A DNA stretch of 64,000 nt from Pontibacter mucosus (GCF_003054055.1 NZ_QBKI01000003.1:186001-250000); one strand, 5' to 3'; positions 35,722-45,346 are shown, numbered from the stretch's first letter. Numbers and translations: made by a program. The notes: generated by a model not told the origin, from the letters alone.

Positions 35722-38700
35722 TTACGCTATCTGGCGTAAATCCACTGGGATAACTCTGGAGATGCCTGCCTCAATCATGGTGATACCGTACATCACGTCG
35801 GTAGAGGACATAGTGCGCTTGTTGTGCGTTACCACAATAAACTGCGACTCGTCTGAGAACTTGCGGATGATGTTGTTGAACTTGTCGATGTTGGCATCGT
35901 CCAGCGGCGCATCCACCTCATCGAAGATACAGAACGGAGCCGGCTTTAGCAGGTAGATGGCAAAGAGCAGCGAGATGGCAGTCAACGTTTTCTCCCCACC
36001 CGAAAGTTGGTTGATCGTGAGCGGGCGCTTGCCTTTTGGCTGAGCCATGATCTCGATTTTTGCCTCCAGCGGGTTTTTGGGATCGGAGATCACCAGGTCG
36101 CAGTTGTCCTCCTCGGTGAACAGGCTGCGGAATACATGTTTAAAGTTGTCCTTGATCTGGTTGAACGAGTCCATGAACTTCTCCTTGGCCACCGTGTCAA
36201 TCTCGTTGATGGTGTCGATCAGGGCGTTTTTGGCGTTTACCAGGTCGTTGCGCTGCTCCGTAATGAACTTCTCCCGCTCTTCAATTTCGGCATAGGCTTC
36301 GGCGGCCATGGCATTTACCGGGCCCATCTTGTCGAGTTGCGATTTGACGCTGGCAATGTGCTGGCTCAGTTCGTCGTTCGATAGTGGGATTAGCAGATCT
36401 TCCTCCGGCAGTGGACTGGCAAAGTCCTCGTCTGAGATGTTGAATTCAGCGGCCAGGCGCTCTTTAATCGCCACCAGCTTCAGCTGTGTATCGTTTTTGG
36501 CCTGTTGCATGCGCATCAGCAGCTCATCAGAGTTCTGGCGCTTGCGCTGCATCTCGCGTATACTTTTCTCCTTCTCATCCAGGTCGCCGCGCAGGGTGAA
36601 GTATTCCTTCTCTATCTCTTCCAACTCCTCGGCATAGGCCTGGCGGGCTTCGTTCATACTTTCCACCACCTGCTGATTCTCCAGTATAAACTCTTCTGCC
36701 TCTGAGATTTCCTGTTCCGATTTAACCAGCTCCTGCTTTAGCCCTTCAATACGCTCCAGGTTCGTTTCCACTGACTTCTGCTTGTAGCTGATTTCCTGCT
36801 GCAAACTGGCAAAGCGGTTCTTAAGCTGGTGGAACTGGATGTTTTCCTGGTTATACCGGCCCGAGATAACGGTAATCTGCTCTTGCTGGCGCTCCAGGTT
36901 GGCCGTATGCACGGCAATTTCCTCCTCCAAGCGCTGCAGCTCCCGCTGGTCTGCCTCGGCCTGCGGCGATACTTCCATACTTTGCTCGCGCAGTTCCAGC
37001 AGGCGCTCATGCAGCTCATCACGCTTCTGATCGAAGTTGCGGATGTTCTGCTGGTGCTGCTCATGCCGGATGCGAACTGTCAGCAAATCCTGCTGCAGCT
37101 TGCTAACTTCTTTGTCCAGCGCTTTTATCGTATCCCGCTCAGACTCATTTCGGTAGTTCTGCAGGATTTGGTTCTGCGTGTTGATGCGGCCTTGCAACAC
37201 CTCTACCTGTTCCTGCAACTCAGCCACCTCTTCGGCCAGCTTTTCCAGGTTCTGCTTACGGCCCAGGCGGTTCCCGTCAAACACGCCCACCGAGCCGCCT
37301 GTCAGGCTTAATGGCTTGCGGATGGCGCTGCCGTCTTTGAGGATGATGGTCTTATACTCGTGCCCGTACAGTTCCTCCTCCGCGTCATCGGTGATGTAGA
37401 CGTTGCGGAGCATGTACTTGAGCAGGGTGCTATACTTTTTGTCTGCAGATACCAGTTCGTAGGCGGCTTGCAGGTTGCCCTCGCTGAAGGTAGCCGTTGG
37501 CTCCAGATCTTCAATCTCAGAAAGTATAATAAAGTTGGCGCGGCCCTTGTTTTCGGCCTTCAAAAGGGCAACCGCGTCCACCGCGTCCTGCAGTTCATCC
37601 ACCACAAAGTAGTTCATGTACTGCTCCAGGTAACTCTCGATAAGACCTTTATACTCAGGCTTACAAACAAGAATGTCAGATAGGAGCGGAGCAGGCTTGC
37701 TCCAGCTCTCGGACTTGCTCAGGAACTTAATCGCCTCCGGAAAGCCCTCCATGTTCTCCACCAGCGACTTGGTCAGGTTGTACTGGTTTTGCTTGGAGTC
37801 GAGGGTACGGTTCAGCTCTACGAGTTCGCTTTTTAGCTCTTCAATGTTAGCCTCGGTGGCTTCTATACTTTGCTGCAGCGTTTCCTCTTTGGCCTGCAGG
37901 CGCACCAGCTCAGATGTGCGTTCCTCCAGCACCTGCTGTGCTTCCTGCAGCTGCTCCTGCAGCACACGGCCGTCCTCATCGGCGGTTAATTGTTGCTGTT
38001 GCAGGCGCTCGAGCTCCTGGTTGATGTTCTGTATCTGTACCTGGCTTATCTCCAAGGATTTGCTCAGTTGGTATACTTCGTTCTGCTTGGCTTTCTGCTG
38101 CTGCACCAGCTCCTGGTAAGCTTCCTGCATACTCGCTTTCTGCTCGTTGGCCTCCTGCAACTGCTCTTTCATGGCGGCTACCTGCTCTTCGGCCTCGGCA
38201 AAGTTGTCCTGCACGGCCGTCAGCTCGTCGTGCAGCTCCAGTATACTTTCCTGGGTATGCTCCACGTTGGCCGTATCCTGGCTGATTTGCTGGCGCAGCT
38301 GCTGCATGCGCTCTTTCAGGTAGGTGCTGCGCTCGGATTTGAGTTTGATGTCGTTCTCGAGCTGGCGTAACTTGGCTGTCTGTACCTGCATGGTGCGCTG
38401 CATCTCGGCCAGTCTTTCCTGCGTCTCGTTCAGCTCTTCCTTCTGTCCGGCGATGGCCTCTTCGGCCTCTGTTACGATGGCAATATAGTTTTCTTTCAGC
38501 GAGGCTTCCTGCTGCACATCCTGCTCCAGGCGCTCCAGTGTCTGCTGGTACTGGGCGATGTTGCGGCGGGCAAACTCCAAGCTGTGCTTCTTGTAGTCGT
38601 CCTTTAAATTAAAGTACTTCACGGCCTGCTTTGCCTGCCGTTCCAGCGTTTTCATATTCTTGCCGATCTCGTGCAGCAGGTCCTCCACGCGCTCCAGGTC

Positions 38701-39258
38701 AGCATCAGTCTCCTCGAGTTTCTTCAGCGTTTGCTTTTTGCGCACCCGGAACTTGGAAATGCCGGCAGCCTCCTCAAACAGCAGGCGGCGGGAGTTTTCC
38801 TTGTCGTTCAGGATCTCGTCCACCATCTTCAGTTCGATGATGGCGTAGCTGTCGGAACCGATACCCGTGTCGAGGAAGAGTTCGTTGATGTCTTTGAGGC
38901 GGCAGGTTACGCCGTTGAGCATATATTCGCTCTCGCCGGTGCGGTAGTACTTGCGCGTCACCGTTACCTGCGAGTACTCTGTCGGAAGGATGCCTTTGTT
39001 GTTGTCGAATGTGATGGACACCTCGGCCATTTGCACGGGCTTGCGGGTTTTGGAGCCGTTGAAAATCACGTTCTCCATCTTATCGGAGCGGAGGTTACGT
39101 GTTCTCTGCTCGCCCAGCACCCAGCGTATGGCATCCACAATGTTGGACTTGCCGCAGCCGTTGGGCCCCACAATGCCGGTAATCCCGTTGTCGAAGTTAA
39201 TGACGACGCGGTCGCCAAAACTCTTGAACCCTTTGATTTCTAATCTTGAAACTTGCAT
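35722..39258 (-). CDS. smc: Chromosome segregation protein SMC
   Basis: 1178 residues, a normal SMC length. N-terminal ATPase half with Walker A GPNGCGKSN (about 32-40), long coiled coil, hinge domain (about 500-670), second coiled coil, and the C-terminal ATPase half with signature LSGGEKTL and Walker B FCIFDEVDAPLDD. It organises and segregates the chromosome with ScpA and ScpB, which are not in this window. The coding strand has few AAGTATA-type words per kb compared with neighbours (six exact copies counted). Confidence 0.98.
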   Translation of the reverse strand: MQVSRLEIKGFKSFGDRVVINFDNGITGIVGPNGCGKSNIVDAIRWVLGEQRTRNLRSDKMENVIFNGSKTRKPVQMAEVSITFDNNKGILPTEYSQVTVTRKYYRTGESEYMLNGVTCRLKDINELFLDTGIGSDSYAIIELKMVDEILNDKENSRRLLFEEAAGISKFRVRKKQTLKKLEETDADLERVEDLLHEIGKNMKTLERQAKQAVKYFNLKDDYKKHSLEFARRNIAQYQQTLERLEQDVQQEASLKENYIAIVTEAEEAIAGQKEELNETQERLAEMQRTMQVQTAKLRQLENDIKLKSERSTYLKERMQQLRQQISQDTANVEHTQESILELHDELTAVQDNFAEAEEQVAAMKEQLQEANEQKASMQEAYQELVQQQKAKQNEVYQLSKSLEISQVQIQNINQELERLQQQQLTADEDGRVLQEQLQEAQQVLEERTSELVRLQAKEETLQQSIEATEANIEELKSELVELNRTLDSKQNQYNLTKSLVENMEGFPEAIKFLSKSESWSKPAPLLSDILVCKPEYKGLIESYLEQYMNYFVVDELQDAVDAVALLKAENKGRANFIILSEIEDLEPTATFSEGNLQAAYELVSADKKYSTLLKYMLRNVYITDDAEEELYGHEYKTIILKDGSAIRKPLSLTGGSVGVFDGNRLGRKQNLEKLAEEVAELQEQVEVLQGRINTQNQILQNYRNESERDTIKALDKEVSKLQQDLLTVRIRHEQHQQNIRNFDQKRDELHERLLELREQSMEVSPQAEADQRELQRLEEEIAVHTANLERQQEQITVISGRYNQENIQFHQLKNRFASLQQEISYKQKSVETNLERIEGLKQELVKSEQEISEAEEFILENQQVVESMNEARQAYAEELEEIEKEYFTLRGDLDEKEKSIREMQRKRQNSDELLMRMQQAKNDTQLKLVAIKERLAAEFNISDEDFASPLPEEDLLIPLSNDELSQHIASVKSQLDKMGPVNAMAAEAYAEIEEREKFITEQRNDLVNAKNALIDTINEIDTVAKEKFMDSFNQIKDNFKHVFRSLFTEEDNCDLVISDPKNPLEAKIEIMAQPKGKRPLTINQLSGGEKTLTAISLLFAIYLLKPAPFCIFDEVDAPLDDANIDKFNNIIRKFSDESQFIVVTHNKRTMSSTDVMYGITMIEAGISRVIPVDLRQIA

Positions 39259-39402
39259 TCGCGTATTGCGGAAACTCTATGATCTTATCTTCAAAAATAA
39301 GACGAATTTTCAATAGAACATCTCTTGCAAAGGTATAATTAATGGTTATATGGAGTGAAGGCACCCATTTATTTTGCTATATTTGGATAAGAACCGGTGA
39401 CT

Positions 39403-39927
39403 ATGGAAGATCTTCAGATAATCATTTATATACTGGCAGCCGTGGCCTACTTTATCATCACGCAATGGCGCAAGGCATTTAGCGGCGGGGATGAGGACGT
39501 GGACGTGGAGCCCAGAAGGGCGCGGCCGCAGCAACCGCCCAAGCCCGTGACCTCGTTTGAGGACATCCTCCGGGAGTTGCAGCCAAAGTTAGACCAGGCA
39601 AACCGGCAGGGGCAGGAGGTGGTGCGGCAGACAAAAGAGCGCGCCCGTGAGATAGTACAGCCTGCGCCTGCCATGGTACCTGCCGAAGCCCCAGCCAGAA
39701 AGTATAAAAACTATGACGAGGTGGCTCCTAAAGCGCTATCCTGGGAGAAGCGGGCAGAGGCGATTGAAGCGGCCAAACAATCTAAGCTGCGGGAGCAGAA
39801 AACTACAAGGGATGCAGAGCCTGTTCGTGTTACACGTACCAATCGCTACAAAGAGATGCTCCGAAACCCCGCCACAGCGCGTGATGCCGTTATACTTTCA
39901 GAGATCTTCAACAGAAGGTATAGTTAA
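39403..39927 (+). CDS. Membrane-anchored hypothetical protein
   Basis: 174 residues from the ATG at 39403. One N-terminal membrane segment (IIIYILAAVAYFII, about residues 5-19), then a charged, proline-rich and probably disordered region with helices (FEDILRELQPKLDQANRQG). The C-terminal RYKEMLRNPATARDAVILSEIFNRRYS looks like the conserved part seen in many Bacteroidota proteins of this kind. Function unknown. It is divergent from smc, 144 bases away. Confidence 0.7.
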   Translation: MEDLQIIIYILAAVAYFIITQWRKAFSGGDEDVDVEPRRARPQQPPKPVTSFEDILRELQPKLDQANRQGQEVVRQTKERAREIVQPAPAMVPAEAPARKYKNYDEVAPKALSWEKRAEAIEAAKQSKLREQKTTRDAEPVRVTRTNRYKEMLRNPATARDAVILSEIFNRRYS

Positions 39928-40023
39928 GAATGAATTTGGGATGAGTGATTATATTTCACTATTTGCAGAAGGGTAATCTGGGCTTTAAAGAATAACTAAT
40001 TTTATCGAAAGAATTCTATCAAA

Positions 40024-40074
40024 CTAAAGTATAACTGGGTAAGGTATTATACTTTAGCATACTTCAGTTATACT
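40024..40074. repeat. Overlapping mutually exclusive inverted repeats made of the AAGTATA word
   Basis: CTAAAGTATAA (40024-40034) pairs perfectly with TTATACTTTAG (40047-40057). The overlapping AGTATAACTG (40028-40037) pairs perfectly with CAGTTATACT (40065-40074). Both hairpins cannot form together. It lies between two convergent genes; no long T-run follows, so a terminator role is doubtful. Confidence 0.7.
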
Positions 40075-40101
40075 AAAACATTAGCCTTTAGCATTTTCAA
40101 C

Positions 40102-40764
40102 CTATTCCTGCGTTAGCGCGAAAGTAAGAATGTTAGCCCCCATGCGTAAAGCCTGCTGCCGGATGGGCTCCGGGTCGTTGTGTACTTCCTGGTCTTCCCA
40201 GCCGTTCCCAAGGTCGGTCTCATACGTGTAGAAGCAAACCAGGCGCCCCTCGTAAATAATGCCGAAACCCTGCGGCGGCTTGTTGTCATGCTCGTGAACT
40301 TTCGGTAACCCTCTCGGGAAGTTATACTTTTGCCTGTAGATAGCGTGCTCAAACGGAAGCTCCACAAACTCCAGTTCCGGAAACACTTTCTTCATCTCTT
40401 TCCGAATATACTGGTCAAGGCCGTAGTTATCGTCGATATGCAGAAATCCGCCGCCAATTAAGTAGTTGCGTAGGTTACGGGCCTCAGCCTCCGAGAAAAC
40501 CACGTTGCCGTGCCCGGTCATGTGCACGAAAGGGTAGGAGAAAAGCTCAGGGCTCCCTACTTCCACCACATCCTCCTGTGCCGCAATGTTCATGTTCAGG
40601 TTCTGGTTGCAGTAGCGGATCAGGTTGGGGAGCGAGGTTTTGTTGGCATACCAGTCGCCGCCGCCATTATACTTGAGCTTGGCAATCTTAAAGCCGTAGG
40701 TTTGCGCAAAGGCTGTCGGCAGGGCTGTAGCAAGTATAAAAAGCAGGAGCAGGAGGCGTGTCAT
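40102..40764 (-). CDS. DUF4159 domain protein, secreted
   Basis: 220 residues with signal peptide MTRLLLLLFILATALPTAFAQ. Matches DUF4159: KLKYNGGGDWYANKTSLPNLI near the start, PFVHMTGHGNVVFSEAEARNLRNYLIGGGFLHIDDNYG in the middle (a flavodoxin-like or glutamine-amidotransferase-like fold) and IYEGRLVCFYTYETDLGNGWED. Function unknown; homologues often sit near MoxR ATPase and VWA genes, which are not present here. rsmE lies 24 bases upstream on the same strand. Confidence 0.9.
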   Translation of the reverse strand: MTRLLLLLFILATALPTAFAQTYGFKIAKLKYNGGGDWYANKTSLPNLIRYCNQNLNMNIAAQEDVVEVGSPELFSYPFVHMTGHGNVVFSEAEARNLRNYLIGGGFLHIDDNYGLDQYIRKEMKKVFPELEFVELPFEHAIYRQKYNFPRGLPKVHEHDNKPPQGFGIIYEGRLVCFYTYETDLGNGWEDQEVHNDPEPIRQQALRMGANILTFALTQE

Positions 40765-40788
40765 AGGCGGATGTAGTGGTTTATACTT

Positions 40789-41505
40789 TTATAACGGTGC
40801 GAAAATATCGTGTAGTACGCTCAGCGTATGACAGGCAACCAGGGCGGCCGTTTCGGTGCGCAACCTGCTCTGGCCCAAGGTTACGGGCTTTATACCCGCC
40901 GCATAGGCTGCCTTAATTTCCTCTGTAGAGAAATCGCCCTCCGGTCCGATCATGATGCAGTGCGGCAATCCATGCTTGTAGTAATCCTTTATACTCTTAG
41001 TGGCATCATTCTCTAAGTGAGCGATAAAAGTGTTCCCAGGCACAGTTTTCTGTATGAATCGGTCAAAGGGAGTCAGGTCATGCAGCAGCGGCAGGTAGCC
41101 TTTCTTTGATTGCTTCATCGCACTCACGGCAATTTTTTCCAGCCGGTCCAGGCGCAGGCTGCGGCGCTCGGAGTGCTCACAAAGCAGAAACGTTATCTCA
41201 CTAATGCCAATCTCCACTGCTTTCTCTACGAACCACTCCATCCGGTCGAGGTTTTTGGTAGGGGCCACGGCTATGTGCGACACGTACGGCAGTTTGCCAT
41301 ACTCCATTTGCTTGTCAATGATCTGGAGTTGGCAGCGCTTCTGGTGGGAATCCTGAATGATGGCGGTATACATTCCACCCAAGCCGTCCACCAAGTATAC
41401 GGTATCGCCGTGGCTCAGGCGCAGCACCCGCGTGCAGTGTTTCGACTCTTCCTCGTTTAACGTATAAATTTCGCCTTCGATGTCTGGGGTGTAGAACAGG
41501 TGCAC
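40789..41505 (-). CDS. rsmE: 16S rRNA (uracil-1498-N3)-methyltransferase
   Basis: Methylates U1498 in the ribosomal decoding centre using SAM. It is 238 residues from the GTG at 41505, which gives VHLFYTPDIEG, the usual RsmE N-terminus; a longer frame back to 41619 would add 38 unlikely residues. The N-terminal PUA-like domain is followed by the SPOUT domain with IGPEGDFSTEEI and LGQSRLRTETAALVA, which form the SAM-binding knot. Confidence 0.95.
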   Translation of the reverse strand: MHLFYTPDIEGEIYTLNEEESKHCTRVLRLSHGDTVYLVDGLGGMYTAIIQDSHQKRCQLQIIDKQMEYGKLPYVSHIAVAPTKNLDRMEWFVEKAVEIGISEITFLLCEHSERRSLRLDRLEKIAVSAMKQSKKGYLPLLHDLTPFDRFIQKTVPGNTFIAHLENDATKSIKDYYKHGLPHCIMIGPEGDFSTEEIKAAYAAGIKPVTLGQSRLRTETAALVACHTLSVLHDIFAPL

Positions 41506-41557
41506 GGTTTTAAATTGTAGCGGTAGATGGTTATTATTGTATAAACTATACAAATAT

Positions 41558-43162
41558 ATGCTTCCTCTGGGTAAAAAGTTTTCTCCTTTTCTTTTTATAG
41601 TCGCGCTGCTTTCCGCCACACTTCTTATTCTGAGTTTAAGAAATTTTGGAATTGGCTTGTCTAACGACTCTATAGCCTATTGGGCTGCCGCAGAGAGCTT
41701 TTACGAAACTGGAAGCTTTTTCCTTTCTTACCGAGATACTTACTTCACAGATTGGCCTCCGTTGTTTAGTATATTTCTCTCTTCAGCTTACTTTTTAGGC
41801 ATAGGGGATAAACTGTATTTTTATGGGCTTTTAGTTGTAGTTGTTTATGTAGTTGTTTTGTATATATTCGGAGTTCTTGCATTTCAATTAACAAAATCTA
41901 AGCTGCTCACAAGTGTTGCTTTGATTCTGTTTGTTACAGCTCCTCCTACCTATTTTACTTTTTCCTATTTATGGACTGAGACCTTCTTTATCCTGTTTAC
42001 TATTATTTTCCTTGTAGGATTAGAAAGATATTTAAATAACGAGAAGCAAAGCTTTCTTTTCCTTTGTGCTTCAGTGGCAGGGTTAAGTGTATTATTAAGA
42101 TATGGTGGAGTTATTAATATAGCAACGGGTTGTCTATTTCTATTCCTCTACCAGAATGTGGGTTTTTACGATAGGGTTAAAAGAACTCTTCGGTTTGGAA
42201 TTATATCCTCTATTCCACTCTTATTTTGGCTCGTCCGCAACTATTATCTTAGTTCTACATTAACCGGTGAGGGAAGAACGGTTGCATTTGCACACTTCAA
42301 GTACACCTTAGTGATGACTGCTAAAGCATTCTGGCAATGGTTTATGCCCTATCCTGAGCATGCTCACGCCGGCATTCTTGTGATACTCATGGTTGGCATA
42401 TTATTTATCGGTATAGGTTATTTTATTTATTTTAACTTTAAATACAATAGAAGAAATAAATTATTATTACTGATTCTAGCAGTTAGTTGCTTTTTATATT
42501 TTCTATTAGCTTTCAGCACATCTTTGTTTCAATCAAGTGATTTCCCAGATGCCCGATTAACTTCACCCGCATTTTTTTCTTTCTTGCTGATACTGATTAG
42601 TATAGCCAGTCTACTACTGTCTTTTAAAAATAAGTTTGCAGCATACTTCTTTTTATCTGTTTTAGGGGTAGTTTGTTTATATAATGCAAATCGATATTGC
42701 TATTATTATACGAAATCCCTTAAGGTGGGAGTTAGTGGTCATACTGATATTGTGTCAAGAAACTCAGCTATAATCAAATCTCTTCAAAATGCGGATTGGC
42801 TCAATGAATATACATTAACTAAAACGGCATTTACTAACTTTCCAGAAAAACTATACTTTAATGGGGTAAATGGAGTCTTAAAAATCACTAAGGGTTTCAG
42901 AAATGATCTTAGTGAGCAATTTCTGGAGAAGAGCTCGGAAAAATTAGTTATTTGGGTCGGGGAAGAAGAAGAGCTATTGCATTTAATAGAGATGAGATTA
43001 ATCGATTATAATGTTACTAAAGCCGAGCAGTTCCCAGATGGTGTCATCCTATGGCTCACCTTAAATCAAGCGGCCCCTCTGCAGGAAGCAGAGGGGCCGC
43101 TACAAAATAAAAACTTACACTTGCTTAAGCCGTTACCTCCACGTTCGGAGCGCCGGCCATGA
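41558..43162 (+). CDS. AT-rich integral membrane glycosyltransferase-like protein
   Basis: 534 residues from the ATG at 41558, with ten or more membrane helices. The first outer loop reads LSNDSIAYWAAAESFYETG, the Asp-containing loop of GT-C enzymes (ArnT/PMT/GT39-like); a lipid-linked sugar donor is likely but not shown. Base composition is unlike the surroundings: the line 41821-41880 has 19 G/C of 60, against 34 of 60 in pckA at 43561-43620. It holds one exact TATACTT word. Both points suggest acquisition from elsewhere. The last 30 or so codons run through the pckA hairpin (43069-43101) and 38 bases into pckA, so the native C-terminus was probably lost or altered. Confidence 0.72.
   Translation: MLPLGKKFSPFLFIVALLSATLLILSLRNFGIGLSNDSIAYWAAAESFYETGSFFLSYRDTYFTDWPPLFSIFLSSAYFLGIGDKLYFYGLLVVVVYVVVLYIFGVLAFQLTKSKLLTSVALILFVTAPPTYFTFSYLWTETFFILFTIIFLVGLERYLNNEKQSFLFLCASVAGLSVLLRYGGVINIATGCLFLFLYQNVGFYDRVKRTLRFGIISSIPLLFWLVRNYYLSSTLTGEGRTVAFAHFKYTLVMTAKAFWQWFMPYPEHAHAGILVILMVGILFIGIGYFIYFNFKYNRRNKLLLLILAVSCFLYFLLAFSTSLFQSSDFPDARLTSPAFFSFLLILISIASLLLSFKNKFAAYFFLSVLGVVCLYNANRYCYYYTKSLKVGVSGHTDIVSRNSAIIKSLQNADWLNEYTLTKTAFTNFPEKLYFNGVNGVLKITKGFRNDLSEQFLEKSSEKLVIWVGEEEELLHLIEMRLIDYNVTKAEQFPDGVILWLTLNQAAPLQEAEGPLQNKNLHLLKPLPPRSERRP
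43069..43101 (-). terminator. Hairpin downstream of pckA
   Basis: A perfect 14-bp GC-rich stem, AGCGGCCCCTCTGC (43069-43082) with GCAGAGGGGCCGCT (43088-43101), 24 bases after the pckA stop on the minus strand. The T-run after it is interrupted (TTGATTTAA). It lies within the reading frame of the AT-rich gene. Confidence 0.65.
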
Positions 43163-44738
43163 TCTCATCACTGGCAAAATCAGCGAATTTCTGGAAGTTC
43201 TTCACGAATTTAGAGGCAAGATCGGTTGCCTTGGCATCGTACTCTTCCTTGTTTGCCCAGGTGTTGCGCGGGTTTAGTACTTCCTCCGGAACATTAGGGC
43301 AGGAGACAGGCATTTCAACGCCAAACACAGGATGCTTCGTGTATTCTACTTGGTTGAGGTCGCCGTTCAGGGCAGCCGTGATCATGGCGCGGGTGTAGGC
43401 AAGCTTCATACGGGAGCCTACTCCGTAAGGACCGCCTGTCCAGCCGGTGTTTACCAGCCACACGTTCACGTTGTTCTCCTCCATTTTCTTGCCCAGCATT
43501 TCGGCATACTTGGTGGGGTGCAGTGGCAGGAAAGCGGCTCCAAAGCAGGCCGAGAAGGTTGTTTGCGGCTCCGTGATACCCACTTCAGTACCGGCAACCT
43601 TGGCGGTATAACCCGAGATGAAATGGTACATGGCCTGGCTGGCGTTCAGCTTGGAGATAGGAGGCAGCACCCCAAAAGCATCGGCGGTCAGGAAGAAGAT
43701 ATTCTTTGGAATATCAGCCCTTGATGGCTCCACGGCGTTATCGATGAAGTTGATAGGGTAGGCCGTGCGGGTATTCTCTGTGACACTTTTGTTCGTGTAA
43801 TCTACGGTGCGGGTGCCGGGGTAGAAGCGGGTATTCTCCACAATAGACCCGAACCGGATAGCATCCCAAATCTGCGGTTCTTTCTCGCGGGTCAGGTCAA
43901 TAACCTTGGCGTAGCAGCCCCCCTCGAAGTTAAACACACTGTCCTCTGTCCAGCCGTGCTCGTCGTCACCAATAAGGCCGCGGTTCGGATCGGCCGAGAG
44001 GGTCGTCTTACCCGTACCGGAAAGACCGAAGAAAATGGCTGTGTCACCATCTGCGCCAACGTTTGCGGAGCAGTGCATGGACAGCGTGTTTTTCTCGTGA
44101 GGAAGGATGTAGTTAAGCACTCCGAAAATGCCTTTCTTCATTTCGCCGGCGTAGCCCGTGCCTCCCAGCAGGATCATGTTTTTGGTAAAGTTGATGATCG
44201 CAAAGTTGCTTTGGCGGGTACCGTCTTCAGTCGGGTCAGCCTCAAACTCAGGGGCACAGATGATGGTGAAGTCCGGAGAGTGGTTTTCAAGCTCTTCTTT
44301 AGTTAAGCGCAGGAACATGTTGTTGCAGAAGAGATTGTGCCAGGCCTGGGTGTTAACGATGCGTAGGTTGAGGCGGTAGTCCGGGTGAGCGCCGGCGTAG
44401 GCATCGCGCACATACAGCTTCTTGTCTTTCAGGAAGTCCACCATCTTGGCATGAAGCTTGTCGAACTTCTCCGGGTCGAATGGTATGTTGATGTCGCCCC
44501 ACCAAACAGAGTCCTCTGTTTTGGCGTCTTTTACAATAAAGCGGTCTTTGGGCGAGCGGCCGGTAAACTTGCCGGTGTCGCACATCAAGGCGCCATTGTC
44601 AGTAAGCACACCTTCGCCATTTTTGATGGCCTCCTCCACCAACTCAGCAGGGGGTAGGTTCCAGAGCACTTCCCTGGCCTCCTTAATGCCGATATTCTCG
44701 AGACCTACTGTGTTAGTTTTATCTCCAGATTGTTTCAT
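43125..44738 (-). CDS. pckA: Phosphoenolpyruvate carboxykinase (ATP)
   Basis: Converts oxaloacetate and ATP to phosphoenolpyruvate, the entry step of gluconeogenesis. It has 537 residues. Motifs: FTGRSPKDRFIV, MHCSANVG with metal-binding residues, FGLSGTGKTTLSADPNRGLIGDDEHGW (kinase 1a/2 loops), and NTGWTGGPYGVGSRM. Single gene. The 608-base region upstream is unusually long and contains palindromes, in keeping with regulated expression. Confidence 0.98.
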   Translation of the reverse strand: MKQSGDKTNTVGLENIGIKEAREVLWNLPPAELVEEAIKNGEGVLTDNGALMCDTGKFTGRSPKDRFIVKDAKTEDSVWWGDINIPFDPEKFDKLHAKMVDFLKDKKLYVRDAYAGAHPDYRLNLRIVNTQAWHNLFCNNMFLRLTKEELENHSPDFTIICAPEFEADPTEDGTRQSNFAIINFTKNMILLGGTGYAGEMKKGIFGVLNYILPHEKNTLSMHCSANVGADGDTAIFFGLSGTGKTTLSADPNRGLIGDDEHGWTEDSVFNFEGGCYAKVIDLTREKEPQIWDAIRFGSIVENTRFYPGTRTVDYTNKSVTENTRTAYPINFIDNAVEPSRADIPKNIFFLTADAFGVLPPISKLNASQAMYHFISGYTAKVAGTEVGITEPQTTFSACFGAAFLPLHPTKYAEMLGKKMEENNVNVWLVNTGWTGGPYGVGSRMKLAYTRAMITAALNGDLNQVEYTKHPVFGVEMPVSCPNVPEEVLNPRNTWANKEEYDAKATDLASKFVKNFQKFADFASDEIMAGAPNVEVTA

Positions 44739-45272
44739 TGAAAATTATGGGTTTGATTAAAATGATAGGTTTTTCGCAACTATTACACAAAAATATAAAA
44801 AATAGTATATACTTACAGGTGTCTATTTTATTTTAAGTGTTTACTCACACTTTTTTACTTATCAAAGAAAAAAAGCCAGGCCTCTGACAAAATCATGCTA
44901 CACCCTCTGCAAAAGGAATAGCTATGCAGGAGTATAACGTTTTGGTATACAGGCGTATACACGTATGCATACATGCAGATGTTATCTTAGGCAAGACATA
45001 TCTTTAACGCTTAATACGGGTTACATAGGCATGTGTTTGAGCACGATTTGAAATAAAAAACCGATTTTTTGTTATAGTTATAGGTATATTTAATCGCGTA
45101 AACAGAATGCCTTTCTTATTTATACTACTGCTTTACAGCAGGGGTTTTATACTTGCAGGTCGGTTACCGGCCAAAATTATAGCCAATATGGGAGCCGCTG
45201 AACTGTGTTCTGCATGAGTAAAGAATTCTTTTGAAATGCTTCTTGTTATTTCATAACACAGGAAGATGTAAC
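44739..45272. other. Long AT-rich intergenic region between pckA and the POT gene
   Basis: Divergent promoter region, 608 bases up to the POT start, with no supported gene. It contains a cluster of palindromes at about 44945-44976: GTATAC twice, ten bases apart, then TATGCATA, flanked by TGCAGG and ATGCAG words. AAAAAACCGATTTTTTG (about 45055-45071) is a short AT-rich hairpin. The minus strand has TATATTTT near the pckA side, a possible -7 element with one mismatch. Confidence 0.45.
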
Positions 45273-45303
45273 TTGTAATAATCGTTCTCACATCGTATTT
45301 TTA
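45273..45303 (+). promoter_or_regulatory. Promoter of the POT transporter
   Basis: TTG (45273-45275), 20 bases, then TATTTTTA (45296-45303), one mismatch from TAnnTTTG. The spacing is right for the Bacteroidota promoter, giving an mRNA leader of about 38 bases. Confidence 0.45.
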
Positions 45304-45346
45304 GCTTTATTTTGCGCTAACCGTTTTTTACAGAAACAACCATTTT

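Noticed and set aside
35950..39243. Many open frames opposite smc
   Set aside because: They mirror the coiled-coil codons of smc, are rich in Leu/Ser/Cys without motifs, and lie wholly inside a complete gene.
41506..41619. Longer RsmE start at 41619
   Set aside because: The added 38 residues have no counterpart in RsmE, whose N-terminus is HLFY; the GTG at 41505 gives the right length.
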